The position numbers and the translations under genes are program-made. Positions 22,541 to 34,170 of a DNA stretch of 64,000 nucleotides are shown one piece after another. This stretch comes from Cristatella mucedo (Eukaryota; Bryozoa; Phylactolaemata; Cristatellidae), in NCBI GenBank assembly GCA_009760855.2, contig WPIO01000081.1:1185001-1249000 (forward strand), given 5' to 3'. How positions within the stretch are numbered: position 1 is the stretch's first letter; each line of letters opens with the position of its first letter. The notes under the pieces are model-generated. The model was not told the origin of the DNA. It was given only the letters and a program-made list of their open reading frames with translations, and ran no database searches.

Positions 22541-25425
22541 ATTGCAAGAGAATTTTAACCATTGCCGAATTACTACTTTGAGAAAGCACATACGTCATAA
22601 TGTACTTATCCGCGATCAGGTGGTCCAGGAGAAGCTAGATGCATTTCTGCTTACCGAAACTTGGATGACACCTTGTTCCAGTAGCTGTATTTCTGAGACC
22701 ACTACACCCGGGTTCTCATTCTATCTGTACATGCGTCCTGACAAGGTTGGTGGCGGGGTTGCAATTGTTGTTCGCGAATCTTTGGCCAAAAAATGTGCAG
22801 TTTCTCGCATGGGCCATCCTTTGAATTGGTTGCAATCAGGTCTTCATCAAAGACAATGCCTCTCACTGCTGTGATATACCGGCCTCCTTCTGGCTGTCTA
22901 AACTTGTTTATAGAGGAGTTTTCAGAGTTCCTTGCTAAAATATTGGTGCGTGACAGGCCGTTACTGATTGTAGGAGACTTCAATATTCACGTTGACAACC
23001 CTAACAACAGCCAGGTCCGCTCATTTCTTGACTGTCTGGAGAATTTTGGTTTGGTCCAACACGTTAATCATAGCACCCACGTCGTGGCCACATTCTAGAT
23101 CTCGTGATCACTAAGGATGTCCTCCCCACTGACTTTGTGGTGTGCCCACTGACCCTCTCAGATCATTGTTCGGTCTCGTTTACTGTTCCTGCTCCCTCGT
23201 ACGTACAGGGCATTGTCGAATTTGCCAAACGATGTAACTTACAAAGCATTGACATGGACAAGTTTTTGAAATCTGTTTGTGATGCAGGTATTCTTGATCT
23301 GCATTCAGACCCGACCGGCAGCCTCGATACCCTCACTGATGCTATGAACATAACACTCAGAAGTGCTCTTGACAAGCATGCTCACGTTCGCTCTATCCGT
23401 GTTCGAAGTCGTGGAGATTCCTTTCAGTTTACAAAAAAAATCCTAAAGATGCACCGGGTTAAGCCCAGGCTTGAACGTCGTTTCAAGAAATCGGGGTCTG
23501 ATGCAGATCTAGTCAATTACAAAGACTTCCTTCGAGTTTACACCCGAAAGATAAAAAACCAGGGCTTCTTTTTTTCATTAGAAAGCTGAATTCCTGCCAG
23601 TCGGAACGAAACAGGTTTATGAGATAGTAAACCGTTTACTGGCTAATGCTGAGAGGTCTGACTCCCCAGATATTAAAGACTCAGCCAAAAAGTTTTCAGC
23701 CTTCTTTACTGAAAAAATTGTGCACATTCGTGCGTCCATTAAGTCTCTCCGACTAAAGCAATCGCCGTTCCTCAACCTGTGACCTTAATAACAATAATAA
23801 TAATAATAACAATGCACTTGATAAAGCGCCCTCAGAGAACTTAATCTCTTTCTAGGCGCTTCCTTAAAAGGTTCTCCGATGTTTCTGCATGCGATGTGGC
23901 TGCCTTAATAAGGTCTAGCAAACAGAGCTCGTCTGCTGAAGACCCTATACCTTCATCTCCGTGGTCTTCACTGGCAGACCAACTTAGCCCTGCCATAACC
24001 AAGATGTTTAATGCTTCTTTGGGAAAAGGGGTCGTCCCCAAGTTCTTCAAATCGGCAATCGTTAGATCACGGCGTGGCAACGACGACGGGAATGTCAGTG
24101 CCCTAGCTCTGCTAGATCTGTCTGCTGCCTTCGACACCATTGATCACGAAATTCTGCTTGAACGATTGCAAACAATGATCGGTCTGGCAGACGAAGCACT
24201 GGCGTGGTTTAAGTCATACTTGTCTGATAGTATTCAATCCGTGTCTTGTGGGGGTCAGGTCTCGCACACGAGAAGGGACACCTGTGGAGTCCCTCAAGGG
24301 TTTGTACTCGGTCCCTTGCTGTTCTCCATTTATACACCACCTCTGGGAAAGTGATTAAGGACCATGGAATAGGATATCACTTCTATGCTGACGATACTCA
24401 GTTGTATTTGTCATTTAAACCGTCGGAATCTGCTGCAGCAACTGAAAAACAGAATGCTTGCCTTGTCGATATTCGATCCTGGATGTCGGAAAACTTCCTG
24501 AAATTAAATGATGATAAAACCAAACTGCTGCTCATAGGATACCCTAAGCGTGTGGCTGGATTAAAAAGATCTGCTCTTCTATTAGGTGATGCTTATGTGC
24601 GACCGTCACCATGTGCTCGAAATTTAGATGTCGTGTTCGACAGCTGCCTCAATTTCAAAGCTTCATTCAGAAGATTACTTCTATAGCTAGCCATCACGTC
24701 CGATCCCTATCCAAGATTTGGAGCTCTCTCCCACAGTGGCTTGTAAAAAATTTAACTAGCTCTTTAGTTCTGTCTCGGCTTGATTATTGTAATTCCCTTT
24801 TGGCTGGGCTGCCAAAGAAAGCTATTAGGCCACTGCAGCCGGCTCTGAACATGGTTGCAAGGCTAGTCTTCAACTCCCAGTGGATTGAGCACGTGTCTCC
24901 TTTGCTGAAAGAGCTAGGATGGTTACCGGTTGAACAACGGATGCAGAGCAAGGTTTTTACGCTGACCCACAAGGCCCGCCACGGCTTGGCTCCTTCATAC
25001 CTAGCTGAGCTGCCGCATCAGTTTCAGCCTGTTCGCGCCCTCAGTTCCTCTGTGGACAATAAATTAGCCATCCCATTCCTCCGCTTAAAGACCGTTAGCG
25101 ATAGAAGCTCCAGCTCTGCAAGTCCTAGATTGTGGAACTTGCTTCCACAAATCTTACGCAATGACAACCACTCTCTTACTGCCGACTATGGCACATACTT
25201 TTCAGCGGTCGTGAGCTGCTACTTCTATGCTACTCACTACCTCAACTGCTCTCCTGACTCTGCTATGCTTCCCATTTTCTCTTTGTTGGGTGAGACAAAG
25301 TCTGTTGGCTACCGAATGCGTACCGAAAGCCGCTTAGGCTGTGAGTGGGCTATACAAAACTCTCCTGAGTAACACCCACATGGTCTTTATGACTTTGTGG
25401 AATTACAGACGGAGATACATGTGCA
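22541..25425 (+). pseudogene. LINE B, near full length (endonuclease/RT polyprotein, broken)
   Basis: APE endonuclease motifs appear in order across frames: FLLTETWM (22640s), [37 protein letters not shown] (22960-23000) and LTLSDHCSVSF (23150s). A linker (LERRFKKSGSDADLVNYKDF) follows. The RT follows from 23896, but about 85 residues of the fingers are deleted at about 24065, where SAIVRS joins RRGNDDGNV. The palm is present: [26 protein letters not shown] (motif B Gly-Ser changed to Gly-Phe), YHFYADDTQLYL (about 24380-24415, catalytic YADD intact) and LKLNDDKTKLLLIG. The C-terminal region ends at 25372 with AIQNSPE. A 73-bp LINE A end interrupts it at 23789. Several frameshifts make it non-functional. 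Confidence 0.92.
23789..23862 (-). mobile_element. Minimal LINE A insertion (3' end only) in LINE B
   Basis: AATAATAATAA tail, GCACTTGATAAAGCGCCCTC and AATCTCTTTCTAGGCGCT form only the last ~70 bases of LINE A, inverted. LINE B reads straight across when it is removed (TGACCTT | CCTTAAAAGG), with a likely CCTT duplication. Confidence 0.85.
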
Positions 25426-26019
25426 AATCCGATCGTGTAGAGGTAATTCGGACTTAATGGCTTAGGAGTTGTGCGTTAGGGCTACTGAAGCACACAACTA
25501 ACCCAGCCGTTTCCTTTCCATATACCCCACATGGATTAATGAAGTTGACTATTTATTAAAGTACAGTCAGTGCTGATTGTTGCCGTGTCTGCTACAGTTG
25601 GCGTGGCTGCATGTATCGGTGCCGCAAGCGACAGAGCCGCCATGCTGCAATTTGCTCTCTTTAACTGCAATGGTCGCACACTTGGAAATACCATCACCCG
25701 TTACTTGCATTGTAGTTGCGGGGAAGAGCTGTGTTCAAGGAGGTGCTACAGGTCGTATGAAGCAACACATTCAGTCTCACAGGTTGCTAATGAATTTGTC
25801 CAGACCGTACATTTGTCATTGAAACCGGCAGGCCTAACGCCACTCTACAAGTATCGCTAATACGGCATCGTTCGTTCACCCAGCAGTGTCAGGTACTGTG
25901 GGCGCAGTGCTCATAGAAAGCTGCTCAACATGCTAGCCGGCTTGTTTATATTTACCTTGGATAAACACGTTTTTAGTTTGCTTTTCTATTGGGAGTTTCT
26001 CTGGAATACCTAAATACTA
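25426..26019 (+). other. Unassigned region with a short open frame
   Basis: An open frame at 25570-25860 (96 residues, several Cys) begins with a weakly hydrophobic stretch. It has an overlapping frame at 25577-25822 and no recognisable domain, so I do not call a gene. Confidence 0.3.
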
Positions 26020-26180
26020 AACCCTAAACCATAAGACCTATATTGTAAACCCAAAAGGCTCAAACCCGAAAATCGCGAAACCTAACCAGAAAACTGCAAA
26101 CCGTAAACCCCCAAACATGCAACCCACAAATACTGCATCCAAAATCCTAAAAGCTAGGCTAAAAAGATAACTAAAAACCT
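26020..26180. repeat. Degenerate CCCTAAA-like tract
   Basis: Words such as TAAACCCTAAACC, GTAAACCC, CCGTAAACCCCC and CCTAACC recur with irregular spacing. It resembles the tract at 21470-21600. It is not a clean telomeric array. Confidence 0.5.
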
Positions 26181-27929
26181 ATTTATTTAGCGTAAATGTA
26201 AACATACGCTGGTGGCCACGTTGAACAGCCTACCATAAGCACTGAGCTTTTAGAAGAAACTAACGTTGCCGTATGAACGAACGACGTCGTATTAGCTGGA
26301 AATTACCACAGTTGAAACGCAGCTGCTGCGGCAAGAGATCACAATTGACGTCAGTGTTGCTTCTCAGAAGCCCGCAGCCCTATGAATGAAGATGAGGGGG
26401 GCTGGCTTCCCAGAAGGCACCCGGAAGCAGGGGTGCAGGGTCAGCTAGTTTAGCTAATTAACGCAAAATTAGTGAAGGGGCGGAGTCGACAATCTTTTGC
26501 CACAGCCCGACCTAACTACCGCGGTAAGGCCGCCAGCTGTTGCGCTGTTTTCACTTCGGCTCTCCACTTGCAGTCGTCGCAACATCGGAAAGCGGCGGCC
26601 GAGACCCACCCACCCCACGCACACGCACCCCACACACACCCACGAATTCTCGTGCATTCTCGCGCATTCTCGCGCATTCTAGCGCCGCTCACTCGCTCGA
26701 CAGCTATGGGGTCCAGTATTATGTCTGTCACGCCCTTGGGCGTGACAGGCGTAGGTCATTACTCTCCCGTCCGCTGCTGCTGCTGCCCTTTCCAAGCTTT
26801 CCAAGCATTTGCCATACTTCCAGGATATGGAAAATTACTTAGTGTTTGCATAAACCGTAATTGTCGTCTCTATAATTTGCCTGGCGTTGGCCTGATAACG
26901 TGCGGCTAGCGCTAGAAGCTAATTGACAGCTAGAGTGGGGACACGATCCTCGAGCACTGTCGGTCTCGAGCAAAAGCTGCTCACCAAGCTTGCTCGTGTT
27001 GGCGAGGATATACAGGTGAAGAGCCCCGCTATAAATCTTGGCTAAGACGAGGATCAGCCGATAAACTATTTGGGCAGCGAGGGACGGCCGCCTCAAACCA
27101 AGACTTGATCGTGTCTTAATTGTATCCATTGCCCGGTCATTGCGCACACCTCGATAGCACCGGATGGCCGACCGGTCATTGCATGGTCGTTATAGCAAAG
27201 GGCCCTCGAACCCTCGCGCCGATGGCGATTCTTGGTCAATTTGTACGTTAGATAGCGTGCTCTGGTCGAGTGAGACCGGGTGACTGGGTACACACTGTAC
27301 CCACTGCGCGAACTCACTCAATTTATGCCCCTTAATACGTATTTATGTCTGATGTCCGCCCAGGATCAATTTCATCGCTTGCCGATCGCATGCAATTGCA
27401 GACCTGTCACGCTGAGTGACTCACATTTGCTGTAACTGAAAAAGCCGAAAGCACCAGACGGTGCTAAGCCGTACCGAGCAGGTTTGGCCCGAACGGCCAT
27501 GGGTCCTTGGACTCGGCAACCCCGATCGCCTAAGGGGTTCCAATTAGAGATGATGCTGTAACGTAGACAAGGCTTTGGCTGACTGTCTTCTGGCGTGTAG
27601 GGTACTGCACCATAATATCGCCAGTCCTTGCCACAGTGCTGGTCTGAGCCTGGTAATCAAGTGTGTTTGCATGCTGGCGTGGTACAATACCTTGCTTTTC
27701 ATTAATCAATAGTTATTGCTTCTCTTGCAGAGAGTTGCAAAATGCCAGAATACAAATTGCCTTCAGGTGCAATGCAAAACCTATTGCTTTACTATTCAGA
27801 CTATTAATGTGTACCGCGACACCGAGGTATATTCCCAAGTATTTGCGAATAAGACAACGTTGCCCTGCAAGCCAACGCAAACGATTGGTGGTTTCATCCG
27901 CAAACAGCAGGCAGCGTACGCAGAGAGAT
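26181..27929. other. Unassigned region with short repeats
   Basis: It contains a ~10-bp tandem motif (GCATTCTCGC, about four units, 26643-26684), the palindrome at 26725-26748 and a TGCTGC run at 26773-26789. None of the many short overlapping frames (for example 26472-26909 plus, 27093-27317 minus) has recognisable domains. Confidence 0.45.
26725..26748. other. Perfect palindrome, 11-bp arms, 2-base spacer
   Basis: CTGTCACGCCC (26725-26735) and GGGCGTGACAG (26738-26748) are exact reverse complements around TT. It could be a dyad protein-binding site or a hairpin; nothing nearby decides which. Confidence 0.8.
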
Positions 27930-28350
27930 GCACATGAAGAACGAATCACAAAGACCCACCAAATGACGTCATTAACAGCTGCGTTGTAAACTTCGTTTTT
28001 CAATATCGTCATGTCAGGGGACGTTGTGACGTGCGTCGGTAGGGAGTTCCAAGGTTTCGGACCGCAGGAGCTCAAGGCACGGTCTCCAACGGTTTTGAAA
28101 TTCGTACGAAGTATGGCTAAATGAATCGGGTCAGAACAGCGGGTTGTGCGATTCTTCGCCTGGTGGGGGAGTAGATCTGATAGGTAGGCTGGAGCCACAG
28201 AATGAAGCAACCTAAATGTAGGTGACAGAACCTTAAAGCCGATGCATTGCTTGATCGGGAGCCAGTGCAGGTCGGCGAGAAGTGGTGCGATGTGGCAACT
28301 GCGACGCTAACGACAGCTGAGCCCAGCTGCAGATTTGTGCATCAACTTTA
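27930..28350 (-). mobile_element. LINE A2 subfamily fragment
   Basis: It shares with 59545-60370 and 61380-62230 diagnostic words not found in main LINE A copies: GACGTTGTGACGTGCGT, GTATGGCTAAATGAATCGGG, TCAGAACAGCGGG. The minus frame retains HSVAPAYLSDLLPHQAKNRTTR. The 3' tail is absent or too diverged. Confidence 0.75.
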
Positions 28351-29379
28351 TTTCACCTTATTAGCTCGTGCTTCCTTTTATTATATTAACAACAAATAAG
28401 TAACGATAGTGCACTGCATACTCAAGCGCCATCATGCACGGCAAGCCTTCGCGTTACCCAAATGGGCCAACCAGGATGAAGTTCACCCCGCCTGGTACTG
28501 CGGCTATTATCAGCAGTGGCCTCGCCTCGAAGACCCGAACCACACCGATCGCCCTAGACAATGCCATATCGATCGGGCCAGCCGCCCTAAAGCACTAACC
28601 CACACGCTTTCCGGAGCTACTGCTTGGCACTCTGTTCCACTCATTAAAGAGTTACTACTTACGAATATGTATTGTTTTTTGGTATTTCGCCATAAGAATA
28701 CAGCAAAAACACGAGAAAAAATCCAAGCTTGTCCACGTGACTATACTCCAAGCAGGCAGTACTCGGCCCGCATAGTGGGTGGCCGATGTCGTGGCGCATA
28801 GTCGTGTAAAGGCAAGGGGCCGTGGTGGAAAACGGACTCCAGAAGGCGTTTCGCATTGCGGATAAAGGCTCAAAACGAAAGCTTCTCGCGTGCAGCCGGA
28901 GTGCGGGCGTCGCACGGAGCCCACGCTGCGAGATCTCGTAGGAGCCTCGCAGCGGGCATAGCGCGCGGGCGCCGCTCGACATCCCTCCGCGCACGGTAAG
29001 CGTGGCCGTCCATGCGCATCAGTGCGCGCCTTTCTCCGCCTTCTTCCGCCGAAGTTAAGAAAGAGATGTGCAAGCTCTCATCATGTCCGGACCGAACTCG
29101 GCCGCAAATAAAGCGCCCGTAGCGTAGCTCGTCTCAGCCGACACTCAACGAGTTGTGGTGTCGCCTGAACAGTGCATCGCGGAGAGCTACTATTTGGTGC
29201 AGCACCAATGCTTGCGCACGTTCGCCGACCGTAGCGGAACATGGCTGCGACGAAGAGCGCCCGCACCTATCCGCCATATATCCTTAGCGTATCCTTATCG
29301 TACGCCCATATCCTTAGCGTAGAGAACTCTATTTGACAGGAGCGGAATGTTCCAGGCGTGCAACAACGGCTATGGCGCA
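28351..29379. other. Unassigned sequence with a small direct repeat
   Basis: CATATCCTTAGCGTA occurs at about 29278-29292 and 29309-29323. Open frames such as 28409-28801 (plus) have no recognisable domain. The 28820-29260 part is GC-rich. Confidence 0.45.
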
Positions 29380-29462
29380 CAGCAAATGTAAAGCGCCTAG
29401 AGAGAGATTAAGTTCTCTGAGGGCGCTTTATCAAGCGCATTATTATTATTATTATTATTATT
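29380..29462 (+). mobile_element. Minimal LINE A insertion (3' end only)
   Basis: ACAGCAAATGTAAAGCGCCT, AGAGAGAGATTAAGTTCTCT, GAGGGCGCTTTATCAAG and (ATT)n (29440-29462). It contains only the terminal hairpin and tail. Confidence 0.85.
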
Positions 29463-30611
29463 ACCGATTGCTCCGCGGGTAAGGGCCACAATCATTTCGC
29501 ATGCAAAGGTAATCTGCAGAAGCACAAATCCCAGCCCGACACACGGCTTCTGCTTGTACGCGTCCACTATCGTAGATTTTCGCATCGTCTGTTCGTAGCC
29601 ATTATAATTCAGGAACCCTGCGAATGATGATTATCATTAACAAGTCCGGCTGATTTAGCAAGCCGTCATGTTAGTGATGTAGCTGGTGAGCCAGCCCTAC
29701 TAACAGGAAGTCTTGTAGTTATTTCTACAAAATGCAAAATCTTTAAGGAAGAGACACGTTAATAAGTATTTAAAGCTAAGCTGCAGTTTTATGATAACGA
29801 AAGTTGTAAAATACATTTTGAATGCAAAATTTATTGTCTAACTCAAACTACAAGAGTGAATGCTGTAGCTGTATAAGAAAACTATTAAAACATTTTCGCC
29901 CCTTGAAATGTTTGAAACGACGCTCTTCAGTATGACGTTCCGCAGTGGTAGTGCGATATCTTTCACAAACGGTGCGACGCAAGTGTGAGCTCAGAGACGA
30001 GACTTTTTTTATACGAAATCACGTACCCAATCAAGTATTTGCGCTAAACGTAATTTTTTATGCTGGCTGCCATTTCCCAGAGAAGCTGCTGATCGCTTCG
30101 GCAGTACCTATACGAGCGACCCACTAGCCCCGGCTGGTGTTCTGCTACCGAAGTTATCTAATAGCTCTACTTAGTCTTGCAAACCAGCTCTGCCCAAGCC
30201 CAAGCACCGACCTAGGCTCCGCTCCGCTCAGTATAAAATGGGACGAGCTGTCTGCATGCGCCATGTACCGCTGATGCACCGCCGCCCCCCCCCCGGCCGG
30301 AGACCCGCCCCGCCCCTACGCCGTGCTTCTGAAGGCGGCAGTGCAGCGGTCGCGGCTCTCTTAGCTGAATAGAGCTTTGCACATTCAGCTTCGGGGCAGC
30401 TCTGCTTAACTGGAGCACCTGCGCGGAAGGGGGCGGTGGTGGTGGTGGTGGCCGCGTAGCGATACACCCACCAAAGCCCGGTTGAGATGGAGTGTCTTGC
30501 TTCCTAGCTGCTGCTCACTACCTGCTCGAGTCTTCTTCCTAGAGGGGAGACATGGCGAAGACTCGGAAGCCAAACCCGGTTCATAGACACCGTTCAGACC
30601 ATGCTCAATAA
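29463..30611. other. Unassigned sequence, AT-rich then GC-rich
   Basis: 29600-30060 is AT-rich and featureless. 30270-30460 has a C run (30283-30293) and a (GGT)n run (30433-30451). No gene is supported. Confidence 0.5.
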
Positions 30612-31170
30612 TTACAACAACAATAATAATAATGCACTCGATAAAGCGCCCTCAGAGAACTCAAATCTCTTTCTAGGCGCTTTACATTTGCTGCTGATGG
30701 AAACGCGATTGAATGGCGAATAACGTCATGCTTGATAAACAACATGAATAACATGGTTAGGGGTGACATGCACAGGGTCAGCATTCAAGTGTGATTAGTG
30801 GCAGCTTTCACAGTGTCAGCACGCATAAGCACGTAAAGGACGAATCGCAAGGCCCCACTCAATGCTGTCCTAAGTAGATGCGTTTTCAAGTTCTTTTCAA
30901 ACGTGGTCAAGTCAGGGGATGTCGTGACTCAAATCGGGAGTGATTTCCAGGCTTTGGAAGCATACGAACTAAATGCACGATCTCCAAAGGATTTGTGGTT
31001 TGTACGAGGTGTTGGTAAACCGCTAGATTCGGAAAAGTGGGTGGTATGATGCTTGGCCTGTTGGGGGGGGGGTAGATCTGAGAGATGGGCTGGAGCCAAA
31101 GAATAAAGTGACCCAAAAGTGAGCGACAAAATCTTGATGTCGATCCGCTGCTTGACTGGTAGCCAGTGCA
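30612..31170 (-). mobile_element. LINE A 3' fragment
   Basis: Interrupted (AAT)n tail, CTCGATAAAGCGCCCTCAGA, conserved 3' UTR and the broken RT C-terminal region (LYSLAPAHLSDLPPPQQAKH on minus). It is truncated at about 31170. Confidence 0.85.
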
Positions 31171-32716
31171 GTGCCTACAGCTAGGTTGCCAGTGCCTACT
31201 GCATTAGTTCTTGAAGAATGGCTGACGCTTTGATTGGAGAAATCTTCTATACGTTCCAATCGAATCCCTGTTTACAGCACACTCTGCGTGCGGAGTTCAA
31301 GGATCAGATTTTGTGTCGGCGAGCGATAAAGGCTATAGCGGCCAGGTTTCATTCTACCGGTAATTCTCATTAGTGCAGCCTGGCTGAATATAAATGTCCT
31401 TGCGATTAGTCAGCAAGACTGGAGCAAGGCTGCCGTCTAAACATCCCAAAAATCCGGAAGACCGCAGTAAGACTCCTGTAGGTAGGAAGCAGGTCGGATG
31501 GAAGACTCGCCGTCAAAACCAGGCTTGAGAGTTACGTCGAGCGAACTATGCGGGCCATTCAGCCTCTGCAACTGCCTGTGGACGTGGGCGAGAAACTGCA
31601 CTCGACGACCGACGAATAAAAGGCGAGGAACCACGGCGAAACGCCGCCGGATCCGATGCGGCATTCTGGGTCATGCACGTAGCGAGATGGCTAGGCTGCG
31701 AGTGAAACGCCCAGTCGCAGAGGCACGTGCAATTCGGTGACAGTCGGCAAGCCCACAGCGTCAAGTCACGGTACGCGATTTCCGAGGTTGCCTGACTGGC
31801 GTTGCTCTCAAAGTTGCGTCGAGGTCTACCACGCTCGGAGTCACTTTAAGCTACTCCTAGGGAGGGGACTGCCTTAGCTGCCCAACCGTCGACACACCTC
31901 TGGAATGGGGTGGGCAGGGGGCTACAAATCTTGCCCCCCCCCCGTACCTTGCTATCTCAGGCTAGCGCCCCAGTAAACTTGTGTCTTTTCCTGTGCGATT
32001 CGCTTACATCTGCATGATTCAGAGTACAATAATAATTAGGGGTCATACTAGCCAGCGGCCTTGAGTGTTTTCGTGCGTGCTTTTGCTTTTGTTTTCTAAG
32101 CCTGATGCTTGGGTGTTTTTACATGGTTGCCCAAGCCTACCCGTACTTTCCGTAACTGTTGGTTATTGATTCTCTTGCATCGTGTTGTCACGATCACGTA
32201 ATAAATTTCGTTCAATTCTGACGCTATAAAAATACTTACGACCAATATTTCTATTATTATTATTATTATGATTACAGTAGAAATGGGTAAGAATTAACCA
32301 TCGAGGTTTTATGAACTCACGTTGCTTTTACAACATTTTTATGAATATAAAATGCAAAGTGATTTAAGAAACTATAAATTTTTCACTAATCAAAGCTAGT
32401 CCAAGGCATAGAGCCTACCCTACTGCTTTGATATGAGTAATTATAAATTCCATAAGACGCTCGTAAATACATTAAGAAATAAAGCTCTCTTTATAAGCAG
32501 TTTACGATGGGTTTTTTGTCGTCGCACTACTCGTTTTAAAATATGAAACATCTATGCTATATGCAGAATGCTTCCCGTAATATGCAGGTTTCTCAAATCT
32601 CAATTATTAAATCCTAAAACAATAACGTCTTAAGAAGAGCGCCTAGTTCAGCTTCTTCGTAAATATAGTCAAACATAGAATACAGAATCCAAAATGCTGA
32701 TATAGACCAACAACCG
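31171..32716. other. Unassigned sequence
   Basis: This 1.5 kb has no supported feature apart from C runs (31936-31946), a short (ATT)n at 32252-32268 and AT-rich sequence from 32230. Overlapping short frames at 31437-31764 are in all directions and look non-coding. Confidence 0.5.
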
Positions 32717-32717
32717 T

Positions 32718-32815
32718 GATAATAATAATAATAATGATAATAATAATATATTTGTGTAGGGCCCGCAAAGAACTGAATCTCGTTCTCGGCAATTTACAGA
32801 AGCTGTAGAGAAAGC
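32718..32815 (-). mobile_element. LINE A-like 3' end (diverged, minimal)
   Basis: (AAT)n tail, GGGCCCGCAAAGAACTGAAT, TCTCGTTCTCGGCAATTTAC: an inverted LINE 3' end resembling the A2-type end at about 53490. Confidence 0.55.
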
Positions 32816-32817
32816 AT

Positions 32818-33974
32818 AACCATCTGCTTAATCACTCCAAGGTAGCACTTCATCAAGTGATCCTTTGTGGTGATCTAACAGATCGATTCTCTAGTTCCGT
32901 GGTAGGCAAGTTGGATGAATTAAAAGAGTCCATACCTAAGGCAAAAGCAATCATGCTGGACTCATTTAAACCAGCAACATCCCTAATGGACCCAATGACC
33001 TCAATTGATTGCACTGACTCGATGTCCACATTAAAGCAAGCCACTACTCCCCTCATCTTGAAGGTCGTATTCCAGTCAGAGAAGACTAGTAGCCCTCTAG
33101 ACCCATAGGCCTATGCTCGTCTTCTGTGATGGATAGATCAACTGCTGCCATGAATTATTACAGGATATATGTGTCAATCGCCTCAGGACTTGCCAGCGAA
33201 CCCTTATAAGAAAGAGCTGTTCTTCGACCACTCATCTAATCATAAGGTAGCACTAGACGAGGAGCAACGTTCGTTTAGTCTACCTACTGCTGTTACTATC
33301 AAAACCCTGGAAGGGGAAGCGGCAAAGCAGCCACATTCCGATAGCAAATCACAGAACCTAGCCCGCTAAGTTCCAGTTAGATTTTAAGGCTAAGCACTCC
33401 ACCGAGTCAGAATCGCCTCTGAGGCATATCGAACTTCTCAGAAGTTCTGACTCGGGAAAAGTTTCTCTGCTGGTTTGACTTGCTCTTTCGGCAGCGCTTG
33501 ACACTACAAATCATCAGATACTTCCCCAGCACCAATTATTTCACATAGCCATTGCTGGTACTACTCTGTGATGACTCAGGTGGCATCGTAGAAGAAGGCT
33601 CCGGAGCATTGATGTCAAAGGTTAAGAATAATCCAAGGAGCCCCAGAAGTGGGCCATACCCACGGGCTCGATGCTTGATCCACTTCTTTCCACAATTGTA
33701 TACTCTTCCTCTTGCTGAAGGAATTGCCAAGCACTATATTGGCAGTCTTTTCTCTGCGAAAGACACGCAGTTGTGCCTAGGCTTTGATCTGCCTATCCTC
33801 ACAGCGTATCCTACTCTCTCAATTCACTTATTGCTCGTTTTACTGGCATTCGAACTTGAATGGTAGACAATTTTCTGACAATTGTACTAGGATAAAGCGA
33901 ATTTAATAGTTATGGTAATACCTAGTCGGTGATTCAAATATTAGAAAACTAATGCTTCAAAATTGTCTCTGCCA
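32818..33974 (+). mobile_element. LINE A host copy, left part (split by hAT element)
   Basis: It encodes FSSSVVGKLDELKESI and FQSEKTSSPLDP (open frame 32857-33108), matching the pre-RT region of the 18082-21020 copy. Decayed RT follows, to the region after YADD (GGTAATACCTAGTCGGTGAT). It ends exactly at the target duplication CTCTGCCA (33967-33974) and resumes at 39740. Confidence 0.85.
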
Positions 33975-34170
33975 CAGACCTGCTTAAATCCGGCATTTGC
34001 CAAATTTAATGAAATTAGCCTACTTTCGGGAGACGCCGACCCTTAAATTCGGCATGACACCAGACAGTGCATCATAAGAGTAAAAGGACACTTTATCGAG
34101 CCAGTGCATAGCGCAGTAACTGGTGTAAACGGCGTAAAAGCATTTAAACTCTAAAGCGTTGACAGGCGAT

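Noticed and set aside
24380-24420. RT as part of a retron, diversity-generating or defence system
   Set aside because: The RT lies in LINEs with APE endonuclease motifs, 3' hairpins and microsatellite tails; the setting is eukaryotic.
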